15,527 nt of DNA from an uncultured Oscillospiraceae bacterium (GCA_904502045.1 CAJGEB010000011.1:1-15527); one strand, 5' to 3'. Positions 1-7,728 are shown, counted from the stretch's first letter. Translations and numbers: made by a program. The notes: a model not told the origin generated them from the letters alone.

Positions 1-1087
1 CACAGACATTGGTGTTATAAGCATCAAACATAGCCTGATTGTCGCTGCTGAGGAAAGGCTTGATGAGATTATTTATATAGTTGATGGTGGTGTCGGACTG
101 GAGATTCGGGAAAGTAGAGGACTGCAAACGGTTGTGGAATACCGACGAAACGCGGTACATCTGCTCCAGCTCTCCTGCCTCTTTTTGAATAATTGAAGCG
201 AGGGTAATAACCTCATCGAGTGAGAGGTCGAGTTCCTTGAAACGATCATAATATGCAGAGGTTACGCGGGTGTTAAAGTTGCGAAGGAATTTTTTAGCTA
301 CCGAGGTTGGATTTTCACCTACATAAAATTCGTAGGTGTCGGGGAAAATGTATCCCTCAAAGCGTCTGAAGCGGAGCTCATCCTGCGGTATCATTTCAAC
401 AAATTCATAGCTAAAATCGGCAGTTTCAAGAACTTCGAGGAATTTTTGAGCATTACAAACGCCCTTTTCCTCAAGAAGCTGTGCTATTTCGTAAACGCTT
501 AGTCCCTCAGGGATGGTAACAGTAACGGTGTTGTCAACTTCGATTCCGTTTTTGAGAAGGGAAATGATCTCGTCATAGCTCATATTAGCGGTAAGGGTGT
601 AGTTTCCGGCAGCAAAGGAGTCATCCCATTTTTTGAATTTTGAATAGAGCTTAAAAGCGGTGGCTTGAGAAACGATATCGCGTTCGTTGAGTATTTTCAG
701 GATATCGTTCAAATTTTCGTTTCCGGTAAGGACTATCTCATACTGCTCGTCGCTTGACTCAAATCCGAAAACATCTATAACGCTTTGGATTATGAATATT
801 GCAAGAGAAAGTGAAATAGCTACAATCAGGAACATCCATGCGAGCGACTTTAAGACAGGGAACATAACTTTTTTATTGCGCGGAGAAAGTGAGGCAGCGG
901 AGTTTTCGGAAAGAGCCGACGCCTCTGCGGTAGGGACTTGTGCTGCGCGCGCGTTTAAAAAGTAATTTTTAATTTTATTTCCGAGCTTTTTGAAGAAGGC
1001 TTTGATAGTATCAAACGCCTTGCTTCCGAAATCTTTTACTTTTTTCATAAAATCCTGATTCGGAAGATTGGACTTATTTTGCTCCAT
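1..1087 (-). CDS. mltG: Endolytic murein transglycosylase MltG (C-terminus cut by window edge)
   Basis: MltG is a membrane-anchored lytic transglycosylase that cleaves nascent glycan strands and helps set their length. The 362 residues seen comprise a basic, low-complexity cytoplasmic N-terminus (about 1-80), one membrane helix (about 82-100), a LysM-like segment with the typical IPEGLSVYEIAQLLEEKGV signature (about 183-205), and the catalytic YceG domain. That domain shows FEGYIFPDTYEF, LASIIQKEAG, VFHNRL, LQSDTTINY and, at the window edge, AYNTNV. Glu303 in QKEAG matches the family's catalytic glutamate. The ATG is preceded by AAAGGA and lies 3 bp after the cyclo-ligase stop, so the two are co-transcribed. 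The roughly 80-residue cytoplasmic tail is a clostridial-style extension rather than the short E. coli type. The usual YNTY...GLPPGPI ending is expected just beyond position 1. The family call is secure. Confidence 0.93.
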   Translation of the reverse strand, partial: MEQNKSNLPNQDFMKKVKDFGSKAFDTIKAFFKKLGNKIKNYFLNARAAQVPTAEASALSENSAASLSPRNKKVMFPVLKSLAWMFLIVAISLSLAIFIIQSVIDVFGFESSDEQYEIVLTGNENLNDILKILNERDIVSQATAFKLYSKFKKWDDSFAAGNYTLTANMSYDEIISLLKNGIEVDNTVTVTIPEGLSVYEIAQLLEEKGVCNAQKFLEVLETADFSYEFVEMIPQDELRFRRFEGYIFPDTYEFYVGENPTSVAKKFLRNFNTRVTSAYYDRFKELDLSLDEVITLASIIQKEAGELEQMYRVSSVFHNRLQSSTFPNLQSDTTINYINNLIKPFLSSDNQAMFDAYNTNVC

Positions 1088-1090
1088 AAA

Positions 1091-1690
1091 TCAGCATCCT
1101 TTCTGTAAAGCTTCGTTCAGATAATAAACATCGGAATCTGAAACGAGAAGATCGAGCTTGCAGTCGTATGAATCTGTCGGTACAGCATCGGTAACACATT
1201 CATCAAAAGCGATACCGATAGAGGTGCCGGTAAAGGAAGAGAGAAATCTATCGTAAAATCCTTTTCCGTACCCCAGCCTGTATCCGTTTTTATCGAAAGC
1301 AAGTCCGGGAACGATACATATTGCGTTTTCAAAATCGCGAACAAGGTTATCGGGAGAGGGGAACGGCTCCAAAATACCTTTATATCCTGCAGCGAGCTCT
1401 GAGAGGGTAGATATTTCGTAAAAAGAAAGCTGCAGGGAGGCATATTCCGACACGGGTAAAGCGACCTTTTTGCCGTCCTTTAGTGCGCGTAATATTAACT
1501 CCGCAGTATCGACCTCGCTGCCGAACGACATATAGGTTAGTACGGTATCACAGTTATTATATGCCGAAAGAGTAAGAATTTTACTCAAAATATCGCAGCT
1601 TTTTTTCTTTCGCACCTTTTCGGGAATATTACTGCGGAGCTCAGAGTAAATGCGGCGGGCAGATTTTTTAGCGGCAGCTATATCTTGCAT
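1091..1690 (-). CDS. fau: 5-formyltetrahydrofolate cyclo-ligase (MTHFS)
   Basis: This enzyme uses ATP to convert 5-formyl-THF to 5,10-methenyl-THF, returning a storage/inhibitory folate to the active one-carbon pool. The 199-residue length is normal. Diagnostic motifs are YMSFGSEVDT (53-62), GILEPFPS (105-112), VPGLAFDKNGYRLGYGKGFYDR (127-148), in which GYGKGFYDR is the nucleotide-binding signature, and the basic N-terminal KK-R-RR helix. The ATG overlaps the last 13 bp of the upstream DJ-1 gene. Its AGGAGG ribosome-binding site lies inside that gene, which suggests translational coupling. Sitting a few genes after thyX makes folate sense: ThyX consumes methylene-THF. No oddities were seen. 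Confidence 0.95.
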   Translation of the reverse strand: MQDIAAAKKSARRIYSELRSNIPEKVRKKKSCDILSKILTLSAYNNCDTVLTYMSFGSEVDTAELILRALKDGKKVALPVSEYASLQLSFYEISTLSELAAGYKGILEPFPSPDNLVRDFENAICIVPGLAFDKNGYRLGYGKGFYDRFLSSFTGTSIGIAFDECVTDAVPTDSYDCKLDLLVSDSDVYYLNEALQKGC

Positions 1691-2217
1691 ATTGCCTCCT
1701 GCATTTTATCTGCAGTGTCTTTCCCCTTGAGCAAAGAGAGGAGTTCGATGGAAAAATCAAGAGCGGCGCCCATACCGCGAGCAGTAATTATTTTTCCGTC
1801 AACAACTACCTGCTTATCGCAAACGGTAGCTCCTTCAAGGTGATTTTCAAATCCGGGGTAGCAAACGGCCCTTTTTTCGCGCAGTAATCCTTTATGTCCC
1901 AATATAGAGGGAGCCGCGCAGATAGCCGCTATCCAAAGATTATTTTTATAAGAGTAGTCGATGAATTTGTTTACCGTTTCGCAGGCCTCAAGATTGAGTG
2001 TTCCGGGCATACCTCCGGGGAGTATTATCATTTCGAGATCTGAAAATACCGCTTCCGAGTCTAAAATATCGGCTGAAACTTTTATTCCGTGGGACCCGAC
2101 GACAGATATCCCGCCGACTCCTACTGTGAGGGTTTCAATTTCTGCTCTTCTTAATATATCAACGGTAGTGAGAGCTTCGATCTCTTCAAATCCGTCGGCA
2201 AGAAATACATATACCAT
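1678..2217 (-). CDS. DJ-1/PfpI family protein (ThiJ/YajL-like)
   Basis: This is a 179-residue single-domain member of the DJ-1/PfpI superfamily. Members are described as glyoxalase III-like, deglycase/chaperone-like or stress proteins, and the true substrate is often unknown. The nucleophile elbow is AAICAAP with Cys100. The partner glutamate is Glu14 in DGFEEIEA, equivalent to human DJ-1 Glu18. LPGGMPGTLNL (66-76) and the late ITARGMGAALDF segment fit the YajL/DJ-1 subfamily better than the PfpI proteases. A perfect AGGAGG precedes the ATG. The gene sits 23 bp after the DUF2156 gene and overlaps the cyclo-ligase gene by 13 bp, so it belongs to the thyX-to-mltG transcription unit. The family call is firm; the biochemical role is not. 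Confidence 0.93.
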   Translation of the reverse strand: MVYVFLADGFEEIEALTTVDILRRAEIETLTVGVGGISVVGSHGIKVSADILDSEAVFSDLEMIILPGGMPGTLNLEACETVNKFIDYSYKNNLWIAAICAAPSILGHKGLLREKRAVCYPGFENHLEGATVCDKQVVVDGKIITARGMGAALDFSIELLSLLKGKDTADKMQEAICKI

Positions 2218-2240
2218 AAAATGACCTCCTGAAAATCGGT

Positions 2241-3131
2241 TTACGCTAACGAAACGGAGTATTTTTCAATTAAAAACTCAGGACGGTATGAGAGCTTAGC
2301 CTGTCTGAGTCCGGGAACTCCGAGATCGTCCTCGCGATTAACGTATTCTATATCTGAAAAGTTGTGTTTTGCAAAGGTTTGGTTGATTGCCGCATAGGCA
2401 AGAGCGTATTCGGGGAGTGCTTTTTCAAAGTTTATAATAAAAGCGTTTTTGCGGTAGTGCTCACCGATAGTAAAAGCGGCGACATTACCGTCGATTCTGA
2501 TAAGTCCGCCCTCTAAATGAAGAGCTGAAAAATTATTAATGGCGCTTTTGAGGGAAACGGTCTCCAAGGAGATGGAGCTATCTTTAAATGCGGCGTTTTT
2601 CTCAAGCCACAGATCGTGCATTTTTGAACACTCGCCTATGTTGTCGGGAGTTATCGGCTCGTAGCTCCACTGCGGGAAGGTAGCATTAAATTTATTGATG
2701 TGGGTACGTTTCGGGTGAAGGTCTTTTCCCGAAAGCTCCGTTAATTTTTTTGCACTGTAAATATAGTCGAAGGAATCGCGAGTCGGTGAAAATACAAATT
2801 TGTCCGGGAATATCTGTTCTAAGTTTTCTTTGATATTGTTGGTGACTCCGCGGATCTTGAGAGGAATATTCCGCTGCCTTGCATCTTCGATAACAGCCTC
2901 GATTACCGGTGCGATATCACCTGTACCGACGGGGCAGAGGTAAAACGGAGCGGAAACCGAGGAATAGAAAGCTACATAATAGTCATTAATGCGGCAAATT
3001 GCCGAGGAATATGCCGCGCCCCAATTAAAAATATTCCCGAAAGAGTACTCGCTGCCTAAAGCGCCGGAGGCTTCCAAGATCGGCACTGCCCATTCTCTGT
3101 CGGAAAGCAGGGGCTTTTTGAAGGGTATCAT
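2241..3131 (-). CDS. DUF2156 (LPG-synthase C-terminal-like) protein
   Basis: This 296-residue soluble protein resembles stand-alone DUF2156 proteins. These share the double-GNAT acyltransferase-like fold of the C-terminal domain of phosphatidylglycerol lysyltransferase (MprF). Supporting features are the N-terminal SEYSFGNIFNW segment (27-37), the central YIYSAKKLTELSGKDLHPKR (123-142) followed by THINKF, and the C-terminal NREDDLGVPGLRQAKLSYRP (265-284) before FLIEKY. No signal peptide, membrane helices or MprF flippase half is present, so it is not a complete MprF. It may transfer an aminoacyl or acyl group, but the substrate cannot be read from the sequence. AAGGAG precedes the ATG, and the spacing to the kinase gene is 26 bp. 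Confidence 0.85.
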   Translation of the reverse strand: MIPFKKPLLSDREWAVPILEASGALGSEYSFGNIFNWGAAYSSAICRINDYYVAFYSSVSAPFYLCPVGTGDIAPVIEAVIEDARQRNIPLKIRGVTNNIKENLEQIFPDKFVFSPTRDSFDYIYSAKKLTELSGKDLHPKRTHINKFNATFPQWSYEPITPDNIGECSKMHDLWLEKNAAFKDSSISLETVSLKSAINNFSALHLEGGLIRIDGNVAAFTIGEHYRKNAFIINFEKALPEYALAYAAINQTFAKHNFSDIEYVNREDDLGVPGLRQAKLSYRPEFLIEKYSVSLA

Positions 3132-3157
3132 AAAATTCTCCTTATGTAAGCGGCGAA

Positions 3158-3841
3158 TTACAGCTCGTCGCCGTTTTTAAACATTGTAACAAGAGCGGAA
3201 TAAATATCTTCGGTTATTTCAGGAACGCTGCGCATATTATCTCCGTCACAGCATTCGATTATTGTCCAGCCGAGCTTTTGGGCGGCGTAGGAGGCGCACT
3301 CAAAACAGCGGCGCATAAAAGCGACGTTACTTTCGTGAACGTCCTTTTTGGATTCATCCCCATCGTATCTTGAAAGCACCTGTTTTGCGGACATTTCGGG
3401 TGAAATTTTCAAAAGCACTACCGCATCGGGCTTCGGGAGTCCGAGCTTGTTGTACTCGTAATCGCAAACCCAATCTATATAAGCGTCCCACTCGGATTTG
3501 GGGAGCTTTGACATCTGATAGATTATATTGGAGGTGGAGTAACGCGTGGCGAGGAAATATTTTCCGTTTAAGAAATCGTCGCGCCAAGCGGTAACGTAGC
3601 TTGCGTAGCGGTCCACGGCGTAAAAAGAGGAGGCGGCATAAGGGTTAACGTCATCAGCCGAACCGAGCTCGCCGCCGAGGTACATCTTAACGAGGGTAGA
3701 TGACGGGTTATCGTAATCGGGATAAGAAAGCTGACGGACGTCGAGTCCGTCTTTTTTAAGTAGCCCAAGAACGAGCGGAGTCTGGGTGCTTTTTCCGCTG
3801 CCGTCAAGTCCTTCAAGTACCGCAAGCTTACCTTTAGACAT
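3158..3841 (-). CDS. tmk: Thymidylate kinase family protein with altered DRY motif
   Basis: This is a P-loop nucleoside-monophosphate kinase of the thymidylate kinase type, expected to phosphorylate dTMP to dTDP with ATP. The 227 residues contain the P-loop GLDGSGKST (11-19), FYAVDRYAS (73-81, aligning with the family's 'sADRA-H' segment), ATRYSTSNIIYQ (98-109, the place of the usual SDRY-dSs-AYQ) and a lysine/arginine-rich LID (158-166). The conserved aspartate of the second DR motif is Thr99 here. I chose the ATG at 3841, 22 bp after the thyX stop and behind an AAGGCGG site. A longer in-frame extension to 3964 would lie inside thyX and adds no conserved sequence. Direct linkage to thyX supports a dTMP role, but the substitution leaves room for another nucleotide or nucleoside substrate. 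Confidence 0.82.
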   Translation of the reverse strand: MSKGKLAVLEGLDGSGKSTQTPLVLGLLKKDGLDVRQLSYPDYDNPSSTLVKMYLGGELGSADDVNPYAASSFYAVDRYASYVTAWRDDFLNGKYFLATRYSTSNIIYQMSKLPKSEWDAYIDWVCDYEYNKLGLPKPDAVVLLKISPEMSAKQVLSRYDGDESKKDVHESNVAFMRRCFECASYAAQKLGWTIIECCDGDNMRSVPEITEDIYSALVTMFKNGDEL

Positions 3842-3863
3842 AAAATCTGCCGCCTTCCGTAGT

Positions 3864-4622
3864 TTAAAGATTAGCGTATTTTTCGCGCATTTCGAGCATT
3901 CTGCCGCAGGACTTCGAGCCCTCAGGGCACTTACCCTTAACGCAAGAGGGTCCTGCACCTGCAAAAAGATGAGGAGCCGCTTGTTTACACAGGCGAAGCA
4001 TCTCGTCAGCTACCGCGCGGATCTCCCACTGCGCTCTTTCGCAGCATCTGAGTCTGAAGAAATTCATTAGGCTGCGAGCGTTCATCGTAACAACGAGCTT
4101 GGTATCGCAGGCGTTGGGGAGTACAAATCTCGCATCTTCGATAGCCTTTTTTTCGGCAGCGGTACGGGCGCTTTTTTCGTCCATACCGTTTGCGGTAAAC
4201 TCGGCGAAGAGCTTGTCCTTGAGTATTGCAGACAATTTTTCATAATTGCGGCGAGACTGCTCCATTGATTCGAGGAATATCTTCTGCGCCTCGGGGAGCT
4301 CAGATATTGCAGGGGGAATTATGTAATCAAAACCGTCTTTTTTAACGTAGCGCTGACTCTGAACACTGAAGGAGGCAATACGGTGACGAGTAAACTGAGC
4401 GAGCGCGGCACGGGAAATTCCTGATACCGAAAAGGTGAAATAAGCGTGCTCAATAGGACTCTCATGGCCTATTTCGGCGAGCATATCTATAAAATTTTCG
4501 GTTTTTTCGGGAGTCAGTCCGTCAAGAAGGGTTTCGGCGTCGCTTGAGCTATAGCAGAGTTTTGCGGCTCCGGCAATTAATTTTTCGGGTTCTGGGGTAT
4601 GTGCTAATAATGTTACAGTCAC
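3864..4622 (-). CDS. thyX: Flavin-dependent thymidylate synthase ThyX
   Basis: ThyX makes dTMP from dUMP using methylene-THF and FADH2/NAD(P)H, releasing THF rather than the dihydrofolate made by ThyA. The 252-residue protein has the defining RHR-x7-S motif at Arg79-His80-Arg81...Ser89, preceded by SPIEHAYFTFSVSGISRAAL, plus NARSLMNFFRLRCCERAQWE in the later FAD/dUMP-binding region. A short C-terminal tail carries three cysteines (227, 232, 239) in a CVKGKCPEGSKSCG arrangement. I associate this tail with clostridial ThyX but cannot assign it a job. The start is GTG, supported by AAAGGAG eight bases upstream. The kinase gene follows 22 bp later, giving consecutive steps to dTDP. Confidence 0.96.
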   Translation of the reverse strand: MTVTLLAHTPEPEKLIAGAAKLCYSSSDAETLLDGLTPEKTENFIDMLAEIGHESPIEHAYFTFSVSGISRAALAQFTRHRIASFSVQSQRYVKKDGFDYIIPPAISELPEAQKIFLESMEQSRRNYEKLSAILKDKLFAEFTANGMDEKSARTAAEKKAIEDARFVLPNACDTKLVVTMNARSLMNFFRLRCCERAQWEIRAVADEMLRLCKQAAPHLFAGAGPSCVKGKCPEGSKSCGRMLEMREKYANL

Positions 4623-4655
4623 AGAGAAGGCTCCTTTCTGAATAAATATATGTCA

Positions 4656-4681
4656 GGCGGCAGAGGGTAAGATCTGCCGCC
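4656..4681. other. Perfect 9-bp inverted repeat (hairpin) between unknown gene and thyX
   Basis: GGCGGCAGA (4656-4664) and TCTGCCGCC (4673-4681) are exact reverse complements around an 8-base loop. Read on the minus strand the hairpin ends about 15 bases before the thyX ribosome-binding site. It is followed by TGACATATATTTATT, not a clean run of T. It could be a weak terminator, an RNA-processing or stability hairpin, or a binding site. It sits in the 103-bp gap, by far the largest in the murA-to-mltG run. No good promoter was found in the gap. Confidence 0.6.
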
Positions 4682-4725
4682 GAACTGAATCGGTACGCCT
4701 TTAAGTTTGGGTTAGTTTTGTGTAA

Positions 4726-5100
4726 TCATCCACCGCAGCAGGAGCCTTGAGAATCATCGTTATCATCGCCGAGTCTGCTGGGCGGGAAAAACTCGTTTAC
4801 CGGAAAACGTATTTTCCTGAAGAGCTCGCAGGGATCGTCAGAGGTGTTAACGCACTCTTTATCAGGGATACAGAAGTCGTATATAGGTACGAGCATCTGA
4901 ACGGCTCGCTCTATCTGTACGACGGTGAACATACCCATTGTTATGAGTAGCGTTCTATCGGGCTGCATAACGAGCGGAGTATCAAAGAGGCGAGCTATAT
5001 TTTCGGGGAATGCAGCTCCCGAATCGAGCGAGCAGGAGCAGGAATCCACAAGTCTTGTGGATAAAAGTATGGGGTCGACGACCTGTACTTTTGCCCGCAA
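4726..5100 (-). CDS. Conserved-looking cysteine-rich protein of unknown function
   Basis: I do not recognise this 124-residue protein with certainty. It has seven cysteines: Cys21 and Cys23 in SCSCS, Cys77 (YDFCIPDKEC), Cys83, Cys91 (DDPCELFRKI) and a terminal Cys121-Cys122 in SCCGG. The middle (42-72) is hydrophobic beta-like sequence with no membrane helix or signal peptide. The C-terminus is acidic (GDDNDD). The layout recalls small spore-coat or metal-binding proteins, but that is only an impression. The start is TTG at 5100, 11 bp after the rlmH stop, with no strong ribosome-binding site; translation may depend on coupling to rlmH. Even codon use and tight packing between rlmH and thyX argue that it is real. 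Confidence 0.72.
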   Translation of the reverse strand: MRAKVQVVDPILLSTRLVDSCSCSLDSGAAFPENIARLFDTPLVMQPDRTLLITMGMFTVVQIERAVQMLVPIYDFCIPDKECVNTSDDPCELFRKIRFPVNEFFPPSRLGDDNDDSQGSCCGG

Positions 5101-5111
5101 ACAGACCGAAA

Positions 5112-5594
5112 TTATTTGTGATATTTTCCGCCGCTTGATATTTGAAAAGCGCGGTAAATCTGTTCGAGCAGCATCATTCGTGCGAGCTGGTGCGGGAATG
5201 TCATCGGAGACATCGAGAGTTTAAAATCAGCGCTGTTTTTCACACTGTCGCAAAGGCCGAAAGAGCTGCCGATAATAAAGCAAAATCCGCCAAATCCTTT
5301 AGTGAGGAATTTATCAAAAGAATCAGACAGCTTTTCCGAAGAAAGCATCTGACCCTCAATACACATTGCAATTTTTGCAAGGTCCTTGGGAACCTTTGCG
5401 AGAATTGCCCTGCCTTCTTCTTCAAGACAAGCGGATATTTGGCTTTGGGAGGGGGAGTCGGGAAGGCGTGACTCGGGAAGTTCAATTACTTCGATACGGC
5501 AAAAACGGGAGAGTCTTTTTATGTATTCGTCGCAGCCTTCACGAAGGAATTTTTCCTTGAGCTTTCCAACGCATATTATGCGCACATCTATCAT
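5112..5594 (-). CDS. rlmH: 23S rRNA pseudouridine-1915 N3-methyltransferase RlmH
   Basis: RlmH is a SPOUT-class methyltransferase that methylates pseudouridine 1915 in helix 69 of 23S rRNA on assembled ribosomes. The 160-residue length is exactly typical. Motifs seen are the N-terminal IICVGKLKEKF, CIEGQMLSSEKL (78-89), the SAM-binding knot FIIGSSFGL (106-114), and the C-terminal LSMSPMTFPHQLARMMLLEQ (126-145) followed by IYRAF and the terminal YHK. A GGAGG site precedes the ATG, 17 bp after the metallo-hydrolase gene. In Bacillus, walJ (yycJ) and rlmH also lie close together, separated by a HtrA-type protease gene that is absent here. Confidence 0.97.
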   Translation of the reverse strand: MIDVRIICVGKLKEKFLREGCDEYIKRLSRFCRIEVIELPESRLPDSPSQSQISACLEEEGRAILAKVPKDLAKIAMCIEGQMLSSEKLSDSFDKFLTKGFGGFCFIIGSSFGLCDSVKNSADFKLSMSPMTFPHQLARMMLLEQIYRAFQISSGGKYHK

Positions 5595-5611
5595 AGGTCC
5601 TCCAAAGAAGA

Positions 5612-6406
5612 TTAAAAAATTATTGTTTTTCCGGGATTAAATCGAGGAGCCACCTCAAGAAGATAATCGACACCGCGGCGGTAGCCGTTATCGTCGAGAG
5701 AGGATTCGGCGTAATTTTCAGCGATATCGGGGCGATTATTTTGCTCACTGAGATGGGCGAGGACTATTCGTGATACTCCTGACTCAATTAGAGTAGGAAG
5801 TGCCGCGGAACAATCATCATTTGAAAGATGTCCGAGCTCACCTGATATCCTTCTTTTTAAAACGTAAGGGTAGGGGCCGAATCTGAGCATATCTTTATCG
5901 TAATTGGATTCAAGCAAAACGAGATCGCTCTTCAAAAGATTTTTCATAATATTATCATTGAGATGTCCGAGGTCGGTAGCGACGGAAATGGTTCTGTCGT
6001 CTGAAGTGCGCATCTTAAATCCTAAGCTGTGCAGCGCATCGTGAGGAGTATCAAACGCTTCAATACACATATCCGCCTCACAAACCGATCTATCGGATAT
6101 TTCAACAAGCCGTACGGAAGGGGAAAGCGCGGAGTGCTCCGATATGTACCTGAGAGTTTCAGAAGATGCGTAGACAGGAATGTTAGGATTTCTTTTTAAA
6201 AAGGTTTCGATACCTTTGATGTGATCGGAGTGCTCATGGGTAATGAAAAGTGCTTTAATATTCGACAAAGGAATCTCGCAACTGTTAAGCGCGTTTACTA
6301 AAGCGCGGTAACTTACCCCTATATCTATTAAAATGCCGGCATTTTTACCGCCGGCGTAAAAAGCGTTTCCGCTGCTGCCGCTGTATAAAGAAACAAAGCG
6401 AGCCAT
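5612..6406 (-). CDS. walJ: WalJ/YycJ-type MBL-fold metallohydrolase
   Basis: This 264-residue metallo-beta-lactamase-fold protein matches the YycJ/WalJ family. That family is linked in Bacillus and streptococci to cell-wall homeostasis and coordination of division with replication, and is proposed to be an exonuclease. Metal ligands are visible: THEHSDH (56-62), His122 in DTPHDALHSLGF, Asp145 in ATDLGH and His218 in VLAHLSEQNN. The opening MARFVSLYSGSSGNAF and the LLESNYDKDMLRFGPYPYVL segment followed by KRRISGELGHLSND are family-specific. The WalRK kinase/regulator genes usually found upstream in Bacilli are not next to it here; murA is instead. AAAGGA lies upstream of the ATG. Confidence 0.93.
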   Translation of the reverse strand: MARFVSLYSGSSGNAFYAGGKNAGILIDIGVSYRALVNALNSCEIPLSNIKALFITHEHSDHIKGIETFLKRNPNIPVYASSETLRYISEHSALSPSVRLVEISDRSVCEADMCIEAFDTPHDALHSLGFKMRTSDDRTISVATDLGHLNDNIMKNLLKSDLVLLESNYDKDMLRFGPYPYVLKRRISGELGHLSNDDCSAALPTLIESGVSRIVLAHLSEQNNRPDIAENYAESSLDDNGYRRGVDYLLEVAPRFNPGKTIIF

Positions 6407-6441
6407 TCAAAGAGTCCTTTCGAGAAAAGTTAAATCGTAGC

Positions 6442-7728
6442 TTAAAGTGCTCCGGCAACTGTTTTATCGCAAACACTGACTTTCTTTATATCGGCACCGA
6501 GAGACCTGAGCTTTTCTTCAAAGTTTTCGTAACCGCGTTCGATGTGATAAATGTCCTCGATCTCGGTAACGCCCTCGGCCATAAGTCCTGCGATTACGAG
6601 AGCAGCGCCTGCGCGCAGATCTGATGCGCGTATCGGAGCACCCTTGAGCGAGGGAACTCCCTCAACTACCGCAACCTTACCGTCGACCTTGATATTAGCA
6701 CCCATACGGCAAAGCTCGGTAGCGTATTTGAAACGGTTGTCCCAAATATCCTCAATAACCATGCTTGAACCGTTAGCTACGGTGAGAAGGGTAGTCATTT
6801 GAGGCTGCATATCTGTGGGGAATCCCGGATGAGGCAGAGTTTTAAGGGTTATTTTGTTGAGAGGACCCTCTCTGTATACTCTGACAGCTTCATCGTATTC
6901 CTCAACAACTGCACCTATCTTCAGGAGCTTTTCGGTAATCGACTCAAGGTGCTTGGGAATAACGTTTTTTATAACGATATCTCCCGAGGTAGCCGCGGCA
7001 ATAGCCATAAAGGTACCCGCCTCTATCTGATCGGGAATGATGGTGTAGTTAGTTCCGTGCATTGAGGATACGCCGTGAATCTTTATTACATCGGTACCTG
7101 CGCCTCTGATATCGGCTCCCATGGAGTTGAGGAAGTTAGCGAGGTCAACGATATGGGGCTCCTTGGCGACGTTTTCCAAAACGGTAACACCCTCTGCCTT
7201 GACCGCAGCCAGCATAACGTTTATCGTTGCGCCGACGGATACTCCGTCAAAGAAGATGTGGTTACCGACCAAGGACTGTGCAGATGCGCGAATTATTCCG
7301 CCGGGTTCAATGGAAACGGTACAACCGAGCTCCTCGAAGCCCTTAATATGCCTGTCTATCGGACGCGCACCGAGGTCGCAGCCGCCGGGCATAGCAACAT
7401 CTGCGTGCTTATATCTTGCCAGAAGTACTCCCAAAAAATAATACGATGCGCGCATGTGTTTTGCATATTCATAAGGCACAGAGGGTGAAGTGATATTGGT
7501 AGTATCAACAAACACTGTTGAGGGATTGAGATAATTTACGGTCGCGCCCATGTGAGAGAGGATCTGAAGAGAGCGGGATACGTCGCTGATGTTGGGTAGA
7601 TTTTCTATAACGCAGGGACCCTCCGCCAGCAAAGTAGCAGGAAGAATAGCAACTGCTGCGTTTTTAGCACCGCTTATTTCAACTGATCCGCAAAGGCGTT
7701 TTCCGCCGTTAATAATATATTTATTCAA
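6442..7728 (-). CDS. murA: UDP-N-acetylglucosamine 1-carboxyvinyltransferase
   Basis: MurA transfers enolpyruvyl from PEP to UDP-GlcNAc, the first committed step of peptidoglycan synthesis. The 428-residue protein has the two-domain EPT architecture: ISGAKNAA (18-25, catalytic Lys22), MRASYYFLGVLLARY (92-106), PGGCDLGARPID (114-125) with Cys117 (the residue alkylated by fosfomycin), and HPGFPTDMQPQ with Asp306. The YYFLG and RPIDRHIKGFE wording is closer to the second firmicute paralogue (MurA2/MurZ) than to MurA1, so another copy may exist elsewhere. The start is TTG at 7728, supported by GGGGAG nine bases upstream and by normal alignment of MNKYIINGG; no upstream ATG is in frame. It is the first gene of the long minus-strand run. 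Confidence 0.97.
   Translation of the reverse strand: MNKYIINGGKRLCGSVEISGAKNAAVAILPATLLAEGPCVIENLPNISDVSRSLQILSHMGATVNYLNPSTVFVDTTNITSPSVPYEYAKHMRASYYFLGVLLARYKHADVAMPGGCDLGARPIDRHIKGFEELGCTVSIEPGGIIRASAQSLVGNHIFFDGVSVGATINVMLAAVKAEGVTVLENVAKEPHIVDLANFLNSMGADIRGAGTDVIKIHGVSSMHGTNYTIIPDQIEAGTFMAIAAATSGDIVIKNVIPKHLESITEKLLKIGAVVEEYDEAVRVYREGPLNKITLKTLPHPGFPTDMQPQMTTLLTVANGSSMVIEDIWDNRFKYATELCRMGANIKVDGKVAVVEGVPSLKGAPIRASDLRAGAALVIAGLMAEGVTEIEDIYHIERGYENFEEKLRSLGADIKKVSVCDKTVAGAL

Noticed and set aside
3842..3964. Upstream extension of the thymidylate kinase start
   Set aside because: The extension lies inside thyX in another frame. The P-loop should lie about 10 residues from the start, as it does from ATG 3841.
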